A DNA stretch of 64,000 nt from Bordetella parapertussis (GTDB lineage: Bacteria > Pseudomonadota > Gammaproteobacteria > Burkholderiales > Burkholderiaceae_B), in assembly GCA_945865935.1 (NCBI GenBank), contig CAMBFI010000007.1, positions 1 to 64,000 of the forward strand, written 5' to 3'. Each line of letters begins with the position of its first letter. Positions within the stretch are counted from its first letter, which is position 1. A program made the translations under genes and the position numbers. The notes below the pieces were generated by a model. That model was not told the DNA's origin, ran no database searches, and worked only from the letters and a program-made list of their open reading frames with translations. Below are positions 37,502-46,980 of the stretch, piece after piece.

Positions 37502-38562
37502 AAGCACTCAGCCTCGGCCCGGCCCTGGTGGGATGGCTGCATCGGCAGTGGCTGCGCCGGGGACTCTGGGCTTGGGTCATGGCGCCGTTTTCATTGGTGG
37601 CGTACCTCGTATTAGCGATTCGCCGCATCAGTTTGCGTATCATCGCGGCACAATCGCCTCGCGCGCCCGTCCCAGTCATCATGGTCGGTAACCTCTACAT
37701 CGGAGGCACGGGGAAAACACCGGTCGTGATTGCGCTCGTTGAGCAACTTCGCGCTAAAGGCTGGCACCCTGGCGTGATCAGTCGTGGCTACGGCGTCCAA
37801 GCGGGCGCACACGCATTGACCGGTTGCGGTACCGTCGATGCCGCACGGTTTGGTGACGAACCTGCTCTCATCGCGCGCGAATCGGGCGTGCCCGTCTCTG
37901 TGCACCCAAACCGACGACTTGCCTGGCAAGCGCTGTTGAAAGACTACCCCCAGACAGATGTCATTGTTTCAGATGATGGATTGCAACATGCCACCCTCCT
38001 GCGTGACATCGAACTCGTGGTTCAAGACACGCGCGGTGTCGGTAATGGTTGGCTGTTGCCCGCAGGGCCTCTGCGGGATCCTCCGTCAAGACTGCGCACC
38101 GTCGATGCACTGATCACTCGCTTGACTCACGCAGAGCGCGCCCCGCCAAGCAACGGTTGGGCGCAAAAAGAACTTGAAGCGAGGATGAGTATTTCTGGTT
38201 TTAAACAGCTCGCCAGCGAGCAGCGACTGAGTCCGAGCGAGTTCCTTGCGTTCTGCGCAAATAAATCAGTCTATGCCTACGCAGGTATTGGTGCGCCGGA
38301 GCGTTTTTTTGCCGATCTACGTACGCTCGGTTTGCCCCTTGAACGCACCGCCGCTCTACCGGATCACCACACATTCACCCCGACGACACTTTGCGCGCCA
38401 CAAGCCGATATCGTGATCATCACTTCCAAAGATGCCGTGAAGTGCGAAGCCCTCTCCGATGACAAAATCTGGGTTGCACAGGCGCTCAGTACCTTTTCAG
38501 ACCGACAGTTCGCGCAGTGGCTTGACGAGCGCCTCAAGCAAATACAGACAGCACTGCACTGA
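37498..38562 (+). CDS. lpxK: Tetraacyldisaccharide 4'-kinase
   Basis: 354 residues. One N-terminal membrane helix (about 22-45), then the P-loop NLYIGGTGKTPVV, and the LpxK signature SDDGLQHATLLRD. It phosphorylates the 4' position of lipid A disaccharide at the inner membrane. GTG start 37498 overlapping the exbD stop. Other outer-membrane genes follow (kdsB). Confidence 0.95.
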   Translation: MKALSLGPALVGWLHRQWLRRGLWAWVMAPFSLVAYLVLAIRRISLRIIAAQSPRAPVPVIMVGNLYIGGTGKTPVVIALVEQLRAKGWHPGVISRGYGVQAGAHALTGCGTVDAARFGDEPALIARESGVPVSVHPNRRLAWQALLKDYPQTDVIVSDDGLQHATLLRDIELVVQDTRGVGNGWLLPAGPLRDPPSRLRTVDALITRLTHAERAPPSNGWAQKELEARMSISGFKQLASEQRLSPSEFLAFCANKSVYAYAGIGAPERFFADLRTLGLPLERTAALPDHHTFTPTTLCAPQADIVIITSKDAVKCEALSDDKIWVAQALSTFSDRQFAQWLDERLKQIQTALH

Positions 38563-38573
38563 GTGTTTACAAT
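38545..38573 (+). promoter_or_regulatory. Possible promoter placing transcription start at the Trm112-like ATG
   Basis: CAGACA (38545-38550), 17-bp spacer, TACAAT (38568-38573). The predicted start, about 7 bp downstream of the -10, coincides with the A of the ATG at 38580, so the transcript could be leaderless. Prediction only. Confidence 0.4.
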
Positions 38574-38579
38574 AGCGCT

Positions 38580-38768
38580 ATGCAAACTCGCCTCCTCGAT
38601 CTTTTAGTCTGCCCTCTCTGCAAAGGGCGTCTATACCCAAATCCGGACCACACTGAACTGGTCTGCAGAGTAGATCGTCTTGCCTTCCCGGTTCGCGATG
38701 GTGTCCCTGTGATGTTAGAAGCCCAGGCGCGCGCGCTCTCGGCGCAAGAACCCGAATTCCCCGCCTGA
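38580..38768 (+). CDS. Trm112-family (YcaR-like) small protein
   Basis: 62 residues. Zinc-ribbon-like start LLVCPLCKGRL, then LVCRVDRLAFPVRDGVPVML, the Trm112/UPF0434 signature. In eukaryotes Trm112 activates methyltransferases; the bacterial role is not settled. It sits between lpxK and kdsB as in many proteobacteria. No Shine-Dalgarno sequence precedes the ATG. Confidence 0.88.
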   Translation: MQTRLLDLLVCPLCKGRLYPNPDHTELVCRVDRLAFPVRDGVPVMLEAQARALSAQEPEFPA

Positions 38769-38786
38769 GCCGGCGGAACAATTTTC

Positions 38787-39566
38787 ATGCTCGCCTTTAC
38801 GGTCATCATTCCCGCTCGATACGCCTCCAGCAGACTGCCCGGGAAAATGCTTGCCGACATTGCGGGCAAGCCGATGGTGATTCGGGTTGCCGAGCAAGCC
38901 GCTCAATCCCAGGCAGCGCGCGTTGTTATTGCGACAGACCATCACGCGATTGCGCAGGCTTGCCAGGCGCACGGTGTGCAATACCTCATGACTCGAGCAG
39001 AACATCCCTCTGGCACCGATCGGCTAGCAGAAGCCGCGACCGCGCTTGCACTGACCGACGATGCGATTGTCGTCAACGTACAGGGAGACGAACCGTTAAT
39101 CGACCCCGCACTCATTGATCAGGTGGCAGCACTCTTGGCGTCTGACAGCAAAGCCGCCATCGCCACCTGTGCCGCGCCGATCATCGATGCCGAGGCCTTG
39201 TTTAATCCCAATATCGTGAAGGTCGTGTGCGACCGCCAAGGCCGCGCATTGTATTTTTCCCGTGCGCCCATTCCATGGCACCGAGATGCACTCGCGGCCG
39301 GTGAGCGCATCCTGGCGCCCAAGCTTCCTGCCAAGCACCACATCGGACTGTATGCCTTGCGCGTCAGTTTTCTTAAACTATTCCCCACTCTCGCGCCCGG
39401 CACTCTTGAGCAAGTCGAGTCGCTTGAACAGCTACGCGCCATGGAACATGGCTATCCCATCGCGGTTTTACCCCTTTTGAGTCACCCGGGCGCCGGGGTC
39501 GACACCCCTCCCGACCTCGAGCGTGTGCGACGAATCGTGGCACAACGAATTAACCCCTCAGGGTAA
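38787..39566 (+). CDS. kdsB: 3-deoxy-manno-octulosonate cytidylyltransferase
   Basis: 259 residues. Nucleotidyltransferase fold with [16 protein letters not shown] at the N terminus, [12 protein letters not shown] in the middle, and [12 protein letters not shown]. It activates Kdo as CMP-Kdo for LPS inner core synthesis. Starts 18 bp after the Trm112-like gene. Confidence 0.96.
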   Translation: MLAFTVIIPARYASSRLPGKMLADIAGKPMVIRVAEQAAQSQAARVVIATDHHAIAQACQAHGVQYLMTRAEHPSGTDRLAEAATALALTDDAIVVNVQGDEPLIDPALIDQVAALLASDSKAAIATCAAPIIDAEALFNPNIVKVVCDRQGRALYFSRAPIPWHRDALAAGERILAPKLPAKHHIGLYALRVSFLKLFPTLAPGTLEQVESLEQLRAMEHGYPIAVLPLLSHPGAGVDTPPDLERVRRIVAQRINPSG

Positions 39567-39611
39567 GCGCTTAGCGCAGCCCTCTGCACCCCCTGCTGCA
39601 ATGCGGCATAA

Positions 39612-40301
<690 letters not shown>

Positions 40302-40348
40302 CGCCTATCCCTACCCCTTTTTTCTACTGCAAAGCATCACCAAAATTT

Positions 40349-41107
40349 ATGGAAATCAAAAACAAAGTCTTCATCGTCACAGGTGGCGCCTCGGGCCTAG
40401 GCGCTGGCACAGCCAAGATGCTGAGCCAACACGGCGCACGTGTTGTGCTGGCTGACGTACAAGACGAAGCCGGCCAAGCCCTCGCGACCGAGCTTGGACA
40501 ACACTACATTCACTGCGATGTCACACAAGAAAAAGACGCCCAGGCAGCGGTCGCTGCAGCCTTAGCGCTTGGCAAACTCTTCGGGCTCGTGAACTGCGCC
40601 GGCATTGCGCCAGCCGCCAAAACGGTCGGTAAAAATGGGGCGCATCCGCTCGACATGTTTCAAAAAGTCATCAGTATCAACCTGATCGGCAGTTTCAACA
40701 TGATTCGTGTCGCAAGCGAGGCCATGAGCAAAAACGACCCCGAGCCAACCGGCGAACGCGGCGTACTCATCAACACCGCATCGGTTGCCGCCTACGATGG
40801 GCAAATCGGACAAGCCGCCTACTCAGCCTCAAAGGCGGGTGTCGTTGGCATGACCTTACCTATTGCGCGTGACCTAGCCCCTCTAGGTATTCGCTGCTGC
40901 ACCATTGCTCCCGGCATTTTTGGTACACCGATGATCTTTGGCATGCCACAAGCTGTGCAAGACTCGCTCGCCGCGAGCATCCCGTTTCCCTCAAGACTGG
41001 GACGTCCCGACGACTACGCAAAACTTGTCCACCAAATCGTCACCAACGACATGCTCAACGGCGAAACAATTCGTCTCGATGGTGCGATCCGACTCGCTCC
41101 TAAATGA
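40349..41107 (+). CDS. Short-chain dehydrogenase (3-hydroxyacyl-CoA dehydrogenase type)
   Basis: 252 residues, classical SDR. NAD-binding TGGASGLGAGTA (about 11-22), acidic D36-type residue in VVLADVQDE favouring NAD, NCAG motif, and the catalytic Ser/Tyr/Lys in NTASVAAYDGQIGQ and AAYSASKAG. The sequence resembles the HSD17B10/3-hydroxy-2-methylbutyryl-CoA dehydrogenase group used in isoleucine and fatty acid oxidation. The murJ ATG overlaps its stop by 4 bp. Confidence 0.87.
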   Translation: MEIKNKVFIVTGGASGLGAGTAKMLSQHGARVVLADVQDEAGQALATELGQHYIHCDVTQEKDAQAAVAAALALGKLFGLVNCAGIAPAAKTVGKNGAHPLDMFQKVISINLIGSFNMIRVASEAMSKNDPEPTGERGVLINTASVAAYDGQIGQAAYSASKAGVVGMTLPIARDLAPLGIRCCTIAPGIFGTPMIFGMPQAVQDSLAASIPFPSRLGRPDDYAKLVHQIVTNDMLNGETIRLDGAIRLAPK

Positions 41108-42666
41108 GCATGCTGCGCGCCGCAGCGACCGTCAGCAGCTTCACGCTGCTGTCACGGATCACGGGCTTGGCGCGCGACATCGTCATCGCCCGAGCCTTCG
41201 GCGCGGGGGCACTGACTGACGCGTTTTGGGTGGCGTTCCGTATTCCCAACTTGCTGCGCCGGTTATTTGCCGAAGGTGCGTTCTCACAAGCCTTCGTGCC
41301 GATTCTGGGTCAAGTACGCAACGAACACGCCGAACAACCAGAAGCGATCCGCGTCCTGCTCGATCGGGTTGCACTCACTTTATTCATCGCGCTATTTGTT
41401 ATCACACTGATTGGGGTGATTGGTGCACCATGGGTTGTCATGGCGATGGCAAGCGGGCTAACAAACCCCGCACGCGCAGCTGAATTCGACGCAGCAGTCT
41501 GGATGACCCGCTTGATGTTCCCCTACATCATCTGCATGTCTCTCGTAGCCTTTGCTTCTGGCGTACTCAACACTTGGCGTAAATTTGCTGTCCCGGCCTT
41601 CACGCCCGTGCTGCTGAACCTGTCGATCATTGGCAGCAGCTTTTTACTTGCTGGGCATTTAAAGCAGCCGATCTATTCCCTGGCGATTGGGGTCACGATC
41701 GGAGGGATGGCACAGTTCGCCATGCAGTGGTGGGCACTATCGCGTTTGGAACTCAGACCCCGCTTGCTCAGCCCAATTGGGCCGGCACTCAAAGATCCCA
41801 CGGTTCGACGGATCATGCGTCAAATGCTTCCCGCAACACTCGGAGTGTCGGTCGCACAGATCTCGCTACTCATCAACACAAACATCGCGACTTGGCTCAC
41901 GCCTGGCAGCGTCACATGGCTGTCCTTTGCCGACCGCTTAATGGAGTTCCCGACCGCCTTAATCGGTGTCGCGCTCGGAACGGTATTGCTGCCGAGCTTA
42001 AGCAAAGCCAATGCAGATCCCGACAAGACTCAGTACAGCCAACTGCTTGACTGGGGGCTACGTTTAGTTCTTGTGCTCGGACTGCCCGCCGCCCTGTGCA
42101 TGGTGCTGATGGCCGATGCCATGGTTGCCACACTCTTTCACTATGGCGCCTTTACCGGTGCGGATGTCATGCAGACGCGAACCGCTGTCATGGCCTACTC
42201 TGCTGGCTTGATTGGGCTCTTGGCCGTCAAAATTCTAGCGCCGGGCTTCTACGGCAAGCAAGATATACGCACCCCCGTAAAGATCGCCATTGTGATCTTG
42301 TGCTGCACACAACTTTTGAACCTGGTCTTCGTGCCTTGGCTGGCGCACGCGGGCTTAGCATTGTCGATCGGCTTAGGTGCCTGCTTCAATGCACTGGCTC
42401 TGTACGTCGGCCTGCGTCGACGTGGCATTTACCAACCGGGCACCGGCTGGGCGTTGTTTATTACTAAACAACTCTTTGCCTTGCTCTGTATGGCCGCTCC
42501 CCTTTGGTTTGCCGCGCAACGTATCGACTGGCTGGCTCTGCAAGGCACGCCGTTTCTTCGAATCGGCCTGCTGGCAAGCGTTTTAGCGGTCAGCGGTCTG
42601 ATTTACCTGCTTGTTTTAGCCCTCTTAGGGTTTAGACCAAAGCACTTCCGACGGGCGCCTGGCTAA
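41104..42666 (+). CDS. murJ: MurJ lipid II flippase
   Basis: 520 residues with about 14 hydrophobic segments, MOP superfamily. N-terminal signature TLLSRITGLARDIVIARAFGAGALTDAFWVAFRIPNLLRRLFAEGAFSQAF-type region, in the expected order. It moves lipid II across the inner membrane for peptidoglycan synthesis. The start overlaps the upstream SDR stop (ATGA). Confidence 0.96.
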   Translation: MSMLRAAATVSSFTLLSRITGLARDIVIARAFGAGALTDAFWVAFRIPNLLRRLFAEGAFSQAFVPILGQVRNEHAEQPEAIRVLLDRVALTLFIALFVITLIGVIGAPWVVMAMASGLTNPARAAEFDAAVWMTRLMFPYIICMSLVAFASGVLNTWRKFAVPAFTPVLLNLSIIGSSFLLAGHLKQPIYSLAIGVTIGGMAQFAMQWWALSRLELRPRLLSPIGPALKDPTVRRIMRQMLPATLGVSVAQISLLINTNIATWLTPGSVTWLSFADRLMEFPTALIGVALGTVLLPSLSKANADPDKTQYSQLLDWGLRLVLVLGLPAALCMVLMADAMVATLFHYGAFTGADVMQTRTAVMAYSAGLIGLLAVKILAPGFYGKQDIRTPVKIAIVILCCTQLLNLVFVPWLAHAGLALSIGLGACFNALALYVGLRRRGIYQPGTGWALFITKQLFALLCMAAPLWFAAQRIDWLALQGTPFLRIGLLASVLAVSGLIYLLVLALLGFRPKHFRRAPG

Positions 42667-42715
42667 GCAGCAAACATGGCCGAAAGAGTCCCATGCAACA
42701 CCCACCGAAATTGGT

Positions 42716-42744
42716 TTGACATTTCATACACTTAGTGCTAATAT
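42716..42744 (+). promoter_or_regulatory. Sigma-70 promoter of rpsT
   Basis: TTGACA (42716-42721), 17-bp spacer, TAATAT (42739-42744): a near-consensus housekeeping promoter. It leaves a leader of about 80 bases before the rpsT ATG, long enough for the S20 autoregulation known in E. coli. Confidence 0.85.
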
Positions 42745-42834
42745 AGTGGGCTCAGAGTTTCACAATTACAGTTTTACTGCAGCCGTATTACCGCCGCAAT
42801 TTTTAACACCGCAACTTAATAAGACAGATCATTC

Positions 42835-43098
42835 ATGGCAAATACCGCCCAAGCCCGCAAACGTGCACGCCAATCCGTCGCGCTAAACCATCACAACTCG
42901 AGCCTGCGCTCAATGCTGCGTACCGCTATCAAGCGCGTTCGCACCGCGATCGAGTCAGGTGACAAGGCTGCTGCGTCTGCTGTGTTGCAAAAAGCAACTA
43001 GCGTGATCGACAGCGTGGCTGATAAAAACATCATCCACAAGAACAAAGCCGCTCGTCACAAGAGCCGTTTGTCCGCTGCGATTAAATCGCTCGCCTAA
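42835..43098 (+). CDS. rpsT: 30S ribosomal protein S20
   Basis: 87 residues, highly basic three-helix protein. [20 protein letters not shown] and [17 protein letters not shown] are family signatures. It uses ATG, where E. coli uses UUG. It follows murJ, a common proteobacterial neighbour pair, and has its own strong promoter. Confidence 0.98.
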   Translation: MANTAQARKRARQSVALNHHNSSLRSMLRTAIKRVRTAIESGDKAAASAVLQKATSVIDSVADKNIIHKNKAARHKSRLSAAIKSLA

Positions 43099-43177
43099 GT
43101 AGAATACGCCACGCTCGCGTGGCGAGATAGTTATCTAGATCTCGGTCGCTTCGGTGACTGATGTATCCAAGTAGTCA

Positions 43178-43207
43178 AGCAGCCCTTCTGGGCTGTTTTG
43201 TTTTTGT
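43178..43207 (+). terminator. Intrinsic terminator of rpsT
   Basis: Stem CAGCCC / GGGCTG (43180-43185 with 43190-43195), TTCT loop, then TTTTGTTTTTG. About 80 bp past the rpsT stop. Confidence 0.85.
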
Positions 43208-43266
43208 GGCGACATCGCCCCGATACGTACCCTGTTACTTCACCTTGATTGAATGGTTTGACTCCC

Positions 43267-44220
43267 ATGACAAAACCTCGCATTCTACAAATCGGCTCCT
43301 ATGCGGGTCATCCACCAGCAGACGCCGAAATTGCTGGCAAGTTTGATGTGCTTGCATACTGGAAAGCCACAGACCAAGAGGCATTTTTGCGTGAACATGC
43401 CCAGGACATCGAGATTATCGCGACATCAGCGAACCACGGCTGCAGCGCCAAAGTCATTGCGGCACTCCCAAAACTGCGCGCCATTTGCAGCTGGGGTGTT
43501 GGTTACGACACGATTGATATCGACGCCGCGCGTGCGCGCAACATTTTGGTGAGTAACACCCCAGATGTACTGAACGATTGCGTCGCCGATTTGGCCTGGG
43601 GCTTATTGATTGCCGCCTGTCGCAACATCGCCTGGGGCGACCGCTTTGTACGGGCGAACAACTGGGAAAACAAAGCCGGTAGCCTGACTCTGGGCACCCG
43701 CGTGAGCGGCAAAAAACTGGGCGTGGTCGGATTGGGCCGTATTGGCGAAGCCATTGCACGCCGCGGCCTCGGTTTTGACATGGAAGTCGCTTACCATAAC
43801 CGCAGCACCCGCAAAGATGTCGACTACCGCTATATCGATTCATTGGTCGAACTCGCTCGCTGGAGCGACTTTCTTGTGATCGCAACCGTCGGTGGGCCCA
43901 GCACCAAAGGGCTCATTAATGAAGAGGTTTTACGTGCGCTCGGCCCCAAAGGCATTGTGGTGAACATCGCGCGCGGCAGTGTCATTGACGAGGCCGCGAT
44001 GGTCAGTCTTTTGGCGGAAGGCGCGCTCGGCGGTGCTGGACTGGATGTTTTTGACAAAGAGCCCAAGGTTCCTGATCAACTCAAGAGCATGAACAATGTC
44101 GTGCTCATGCCCCACGTCGCGAGCGCGACCAATGAGACTCGGCGCGCAATGACCGACTGCATGTTGGACAATATCGAGGCATTTTTAAAGACTGGGAAGG
44201 TCCTGACCGAAATCGTCTAA
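43267..44220 (+). CDS. D-isomer-specific 2-hydroxyacid dehydrogenase (glyoxylate/hydroxypyruvate reductase type)
   Basis: 317 residues. NAD(P)-binding GVVGLGRIGEAIARR near residue 150, catalytic Arg in NIARGSVIDE, Glu in DVFDKEPKVP and His in LMPHVASATNETR. The active-site loop GVGYDTIDIDAARARN is typical. It most likely reduces glyoxylate or hydroxypyruvate; the exact substrate is not determined. ATG 43267 is preferred over TTG 43249. Confidence 0.88.
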   Translation: MTKPRILQIGSYAGHPPADAEIAGKFDVLAYWKATDQEAFLREHAQDIEIIATSANHGCSAKVIAALPKLRAICSWGVGYDTIDIDAARARNILVSNTPDVLNDCVADLAWGLLIAACRNIAWGDRFVRANNWENKAGSLTLGTRVSGKKLGVVGLGRIGEAIARRGLGFDMEVAYHNRSTRKDVDYRYIDSLVELARWSDFLVIATVGGPSTKGLINEEVLRALGPKGIVVNIARGSVIDEAAMVSLLAEGALGGAGLDVFDKEPKVPDQLKSMNNVVLMPHVASATNETRRAMTDCMLDNIEAFLKTGKVLTEIV

Positions 44221-44229
44221 GTAAATGGT

Positions 44230-44259
44230 GTCAGTGTTTAGTGAGTCAGTGTTTAGTGA
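44230..44259 (+). repeat. Perfect 15-bp tandem duplication
   Basis: GTCAGTGTTTAGTGA occurs twice head to tail (44230-44244 and 44245-44259), immediately after the 2-hydroxyacid dehydrogenase stop and before the convergent DUF3579 gene end. Looks like a replication-slippage duplication. Confidence 0.95.
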
Positions 44260-44271
44260 ACGAGAACGCCC

Positions 44272-44586
44272 TCAGCCGTGTCGAACGAGGGGGTCCTCGG
44301 TCAGATCACGCTTTGTCTGGAGCTGGTTATCGCGTGCAAAGTCTTGCACAAATTTCCAGGCAAGCGGTTCAATCTGTCGCAGGCGCTCATCCACCACCAC
44401 GCAGCGCATACCGTCCAAGGTACTCGGTACGGCGTAAGGGGAATAAGATAAATGCCCACCCAAGGTGGCGGGCGGACGGAACGGAGCCAGGACGCCGGCA
44501 AGCCGTTCAGCCCAGTCGCTGGGGCGAAAAGTATTGCCTGAGTTTGTTACGCCATAAATGACGAAGTAGCGGACTTCTGATGTCAT
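44272..44586 (-). CDS. DUF3579 domain protein
   Basis: 104 residues, single domain: RYFVIYGVTNSGNTFRPSDWAERLAGVLAPF at the N terminus, in order, then MRCVVVDERLRQIEPLAWKFVQDFA. The family is largely betaproteobacterial and of unknown function. No signal peptide or membrane segment. ATG 44586 is preferred over TTG 44592. It is divergent from argD, a neighbourhood I recall from other Burkholderiales. Confidence 0.82.
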   Translation of the reverse strand: MTSEVRYFVIYGVTNSGNTFRPSDWAERLAGVLAPFRPPATLGGHLSYSPYAVPSTLDGMRCVVVDERLRQIEPLAWKFVQDFARDNQLQTKRDLTEDPLVRHG

Positions 44587-44723
44587 GCACAACCCGTATC
44601 GCCGAAATCGAGGCCAGCAAACTTCTGATTCACAAGCCTGTCGCCTAGATTGTATATGATTGATGTTTTACGCTTCCCAAAACAATCCTGCTTTGGAAGC
44701 ATGTTCACCAAGGAGTCACGACA

Positions 44724-45902
44724 ATGAGTTCTGCCATTTCGAATACGTACGGCCGTCTACCCGTCGCCTTTACACACGGTAAAGGTGTTTGGCTTTGGGA
44801 TACGAATGGCCGACGTTATCTGGATGCGATGGCGGGCATTGGCGTTTCTTGTTTGGGTCATGATCATCCAAAACTCGTTGCTGCCATCAGCGAACAAGCG
44901 TCGCGGGTCATTCATACGTCCAATCTTTACCAAATCCCGCAGCAGGAAGCCCTCGCCAAACGCATCAACGAAATTTCGAACATGACCGAAGTATTGTTCG
45001 GCAACAGTGGCGCCGAAGCGAACGAAGCCGCCATTAAACTTGCGCGCTACTACGGCTATAAAAAAGGCAATGATTTGCCCACCATTATCACGATGGAATC
45101 CTCGTGGCACGGTCGCACGTTAGGCACGTTGGCCGCGACCGATAGCGAGAAGGCTCGCACGGGCTTCGGACCACTACCGGAAGGCTTTGTGAAGGTCAAA
45201 TACAACGACTTGGAGGCCGTGCGCAACGCCGGTGACAAAGAGCCGCGCGTGGTCGCTGTGTTGCTAGAAGTGCTTCAAGGCGAAGGCGGCATTCGCCCCT
45301 CAGACATCGCCTACATGAAAGGCTTGCGTAAGCTGTGCGATGAGCGCGGTTGGCTAATGATGATTGACGAAGTGCAGTCAGGGATCGGGCGCACGGGCAA
45401 GTGGTTAGCGCATCAGTGGGCCGACATACTGCCTGACGTCGTGGTCCTTGCCAAAGGCTTGGGCGGTGGTGTGCCGATCGGCGCGATTGCTGCCCGCGGA
45501 CCTGCGGCAGGCGTACTCGGACCCGGAAGCCATGGCACGACTTTTGGTGGCAGCCCGCTAGTCTGCGCCGCTGGTTTGGCGACTCTTGACGCCCTCGCGT
45601 CAGAAAAACTGCTGGAAAATGCAGTAACGGTGGGTGCGCATCTCAAGGCAGGTCTAGAGAACGCCTTAAAAGGCACCCCTGGCGTACTGGAAGTCCGAGG
45701 GCAAGGCCTGATGCTAGGCATTGAACTCGAGAAGCCCTGCGGCGTTTTGGTGGGACGCGCCTTGGAGGCCGGATTGCTCATTAACGTCACACGTGATCGT
45801 GTCATCCGCATGTTACCGCCTCTGCTGATCAACAAAACCGAAGCTGACGAACTCATCAAGATTCTCGTCCCCTTAATTAAGGCGTTTAACGCCGAGCAGT
45901 AA
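44724..45902 (+). CDS. argD: Acetylornithine aminotransferase
   Basis: 392 residues, class III PLP aminotransferase. PLP lysine in VVLAKGLGGGVPIGA near residue 243; also MIDEVQSGIGRTGK, FGNSGAEANEAAIKLAR and HGTTFGGSPLVCAA. Converts N-acetylglutamate semialdehyde to N-acetylornithine. AAGGAG lies at good spacing before the ATG. argF and argG follow on the same strand, so the window holds three arginine-pathway genes in a row. Confidence 0.93.
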   Translation: MSSAISNTYGRLPVAFTHGKGVWLWDTNGRRYLDAMAGIGVSCLGHDHPKLVAAISEQASRVIHTSNLYQIPQQEALAKRINEISNMTEVLFGNSGAEANEAAIKLARYYGYKKGNDLPTIITMESSWHGRTLGTLAATDSEKARTGFGPLPEGFVKVKYNDLEAVRNAGDKEPRVVAVLLEVLQGEGGIRPSDIAYMKGLRKLCDERGWLMMIDEVQSGIGRTGKWLAHQWADILPDVVVLAKGLGGGVPIGAIAARGPAAGVLGPGSHGTTFGGSPLVCAAGLATLDALASEKLLENAVTVGAHLKAGLENALKGTPGVLEVRGQGLMLGIELEKPCGVLVGRALEAGLLINVTRDRVIRMLPPLLINKTEADELIKILVPLIKAFNAEQ

Positions 45903-45981
45903 TTGTCAGTCCCGTGCTTGGCCCGCCTCTATCGGGGCGATGCCAAGTCGGGGTTTGGCAGACAACCCTATCGAGTGCTTT

Positions 45982-46920
45982 ATGTCTAACGCCACTACAA
46001 CGGATTCGTTGCGGCATTTCTTGCAGTTCAGTGATTTTTCTCGCGACGAGCTCTTGCATGTGTTCGAACGCGCGAAAATTATCAAAGATAAATTCAAGCG
46101 TTACGAGCCACATCGTCCTTTGCATGACCGCACCCTCGCGATGGTATTCGAGAAGGCCAGCACGCGTACGCGCGTCTCCTTTGAAGCCGGGATGTATCAA
46201 ATGGGTGGCTCGGTGATCCATCTGACCACCACTGATTCCCAACTGGGACGTTCTGAGCCAATTGAAGATACCGCACGCGTCATTTCACGCATGGTCGATA
46301 TCGTCATGATCCGCACGTTCGAGCAAACACGCATCGAGCGCTTTGCAGAATACTCACGTGTCCCGGTAATCAATGGCTTGACCAATGAATTCCACCCGTG
46401 CCAGATATTGGCCGATATTTTCACTTTCATTGAAAATCGGGGCAGTATTGCCGGCAAAACGGTCGCGTGGGTAGGTGATGCGAACAATATGGCCTACACC
46501 TGGCTACAAGCTGCCGAACTATTGGGCTTTACGCTGCATGTTTCTACGCCAGCAGGATATCGCTTAGAACCCGCTCGTATCGCCGGCACAGCCGCAGGCG
46601 CACTCAAAGAGTTCAGCGATCCACTCGATGCATGCAAAGGGGCACACCTCGTGACGACCGACGTGTGGACCAGCATGGGCTATGAGGCTGAAAATGAACA
46701 ACGACGCACAGCCTTTGCCGATTGGTGTGTAGACCAAGAAATGATGGCTGCGGCCGTCCCAGACGCCTTATTTATGCACTGCCTTCCTGCGCATCGTGGC
46801 GAAGAAGTCACAGCAGAGGTGATCGACGGCCCGCAAAGCGTGGTCTGGGATGAGGCGGAAAACCGCCTGCATGTCCAAAAAGCTCTGATGGAATTCTTGC
46901 TCTTAGGCAAAGCTAGCTAA
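45982..46920 (+). CDS. argF: Ornithine carbamoyltransferase
   Basis: 312 residues. Carbamoyl-phosphate loop FEKASTRTRVSFE, HPCQILADI, and the ornithine-binding MHCLPAHRGEEV. Converts ornithine and carbamoyl phosphate to citrulline. ATG 45982 starts the family-like SNATTTDSLRHFLQF; the frame is open 14 codons upstream without homology. It lies 79 bp after argD. Confidence 0.96.
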   Translation: MSNATTTDSLRHFLQFSDFSRDELLHVFERAKIIKDKFKRYEPHRPLHDRTLAMVFEKASTRTRVSFEAGMYQMGGSVIHLTTTDSQLGRSEPIEDTARVISRMVDIVMIRTFEQTRIERFAEYSRVPVINGLTNEFHPCQILADIFTFIENRGSIAGKTVAWVGDANNMAYTWLQAAELLGFTLHVSTPAGYRLEPARIAGTAAGALKEFSDPLDACKGAHLVTTDVWTSMGYEAENEQRRTAFADWCVDQEMMAAAVPDALFMHCLPAHRGEEVTAEVIDGPQSVVWDEAENRLHVQKALMEFLLLGKAS

Positions 46921-46980
46921 CACCCAACCAACCTGTTCAAACCGTTAAAATCGATTTACTTCACTTACGCAGAGCTTCTC

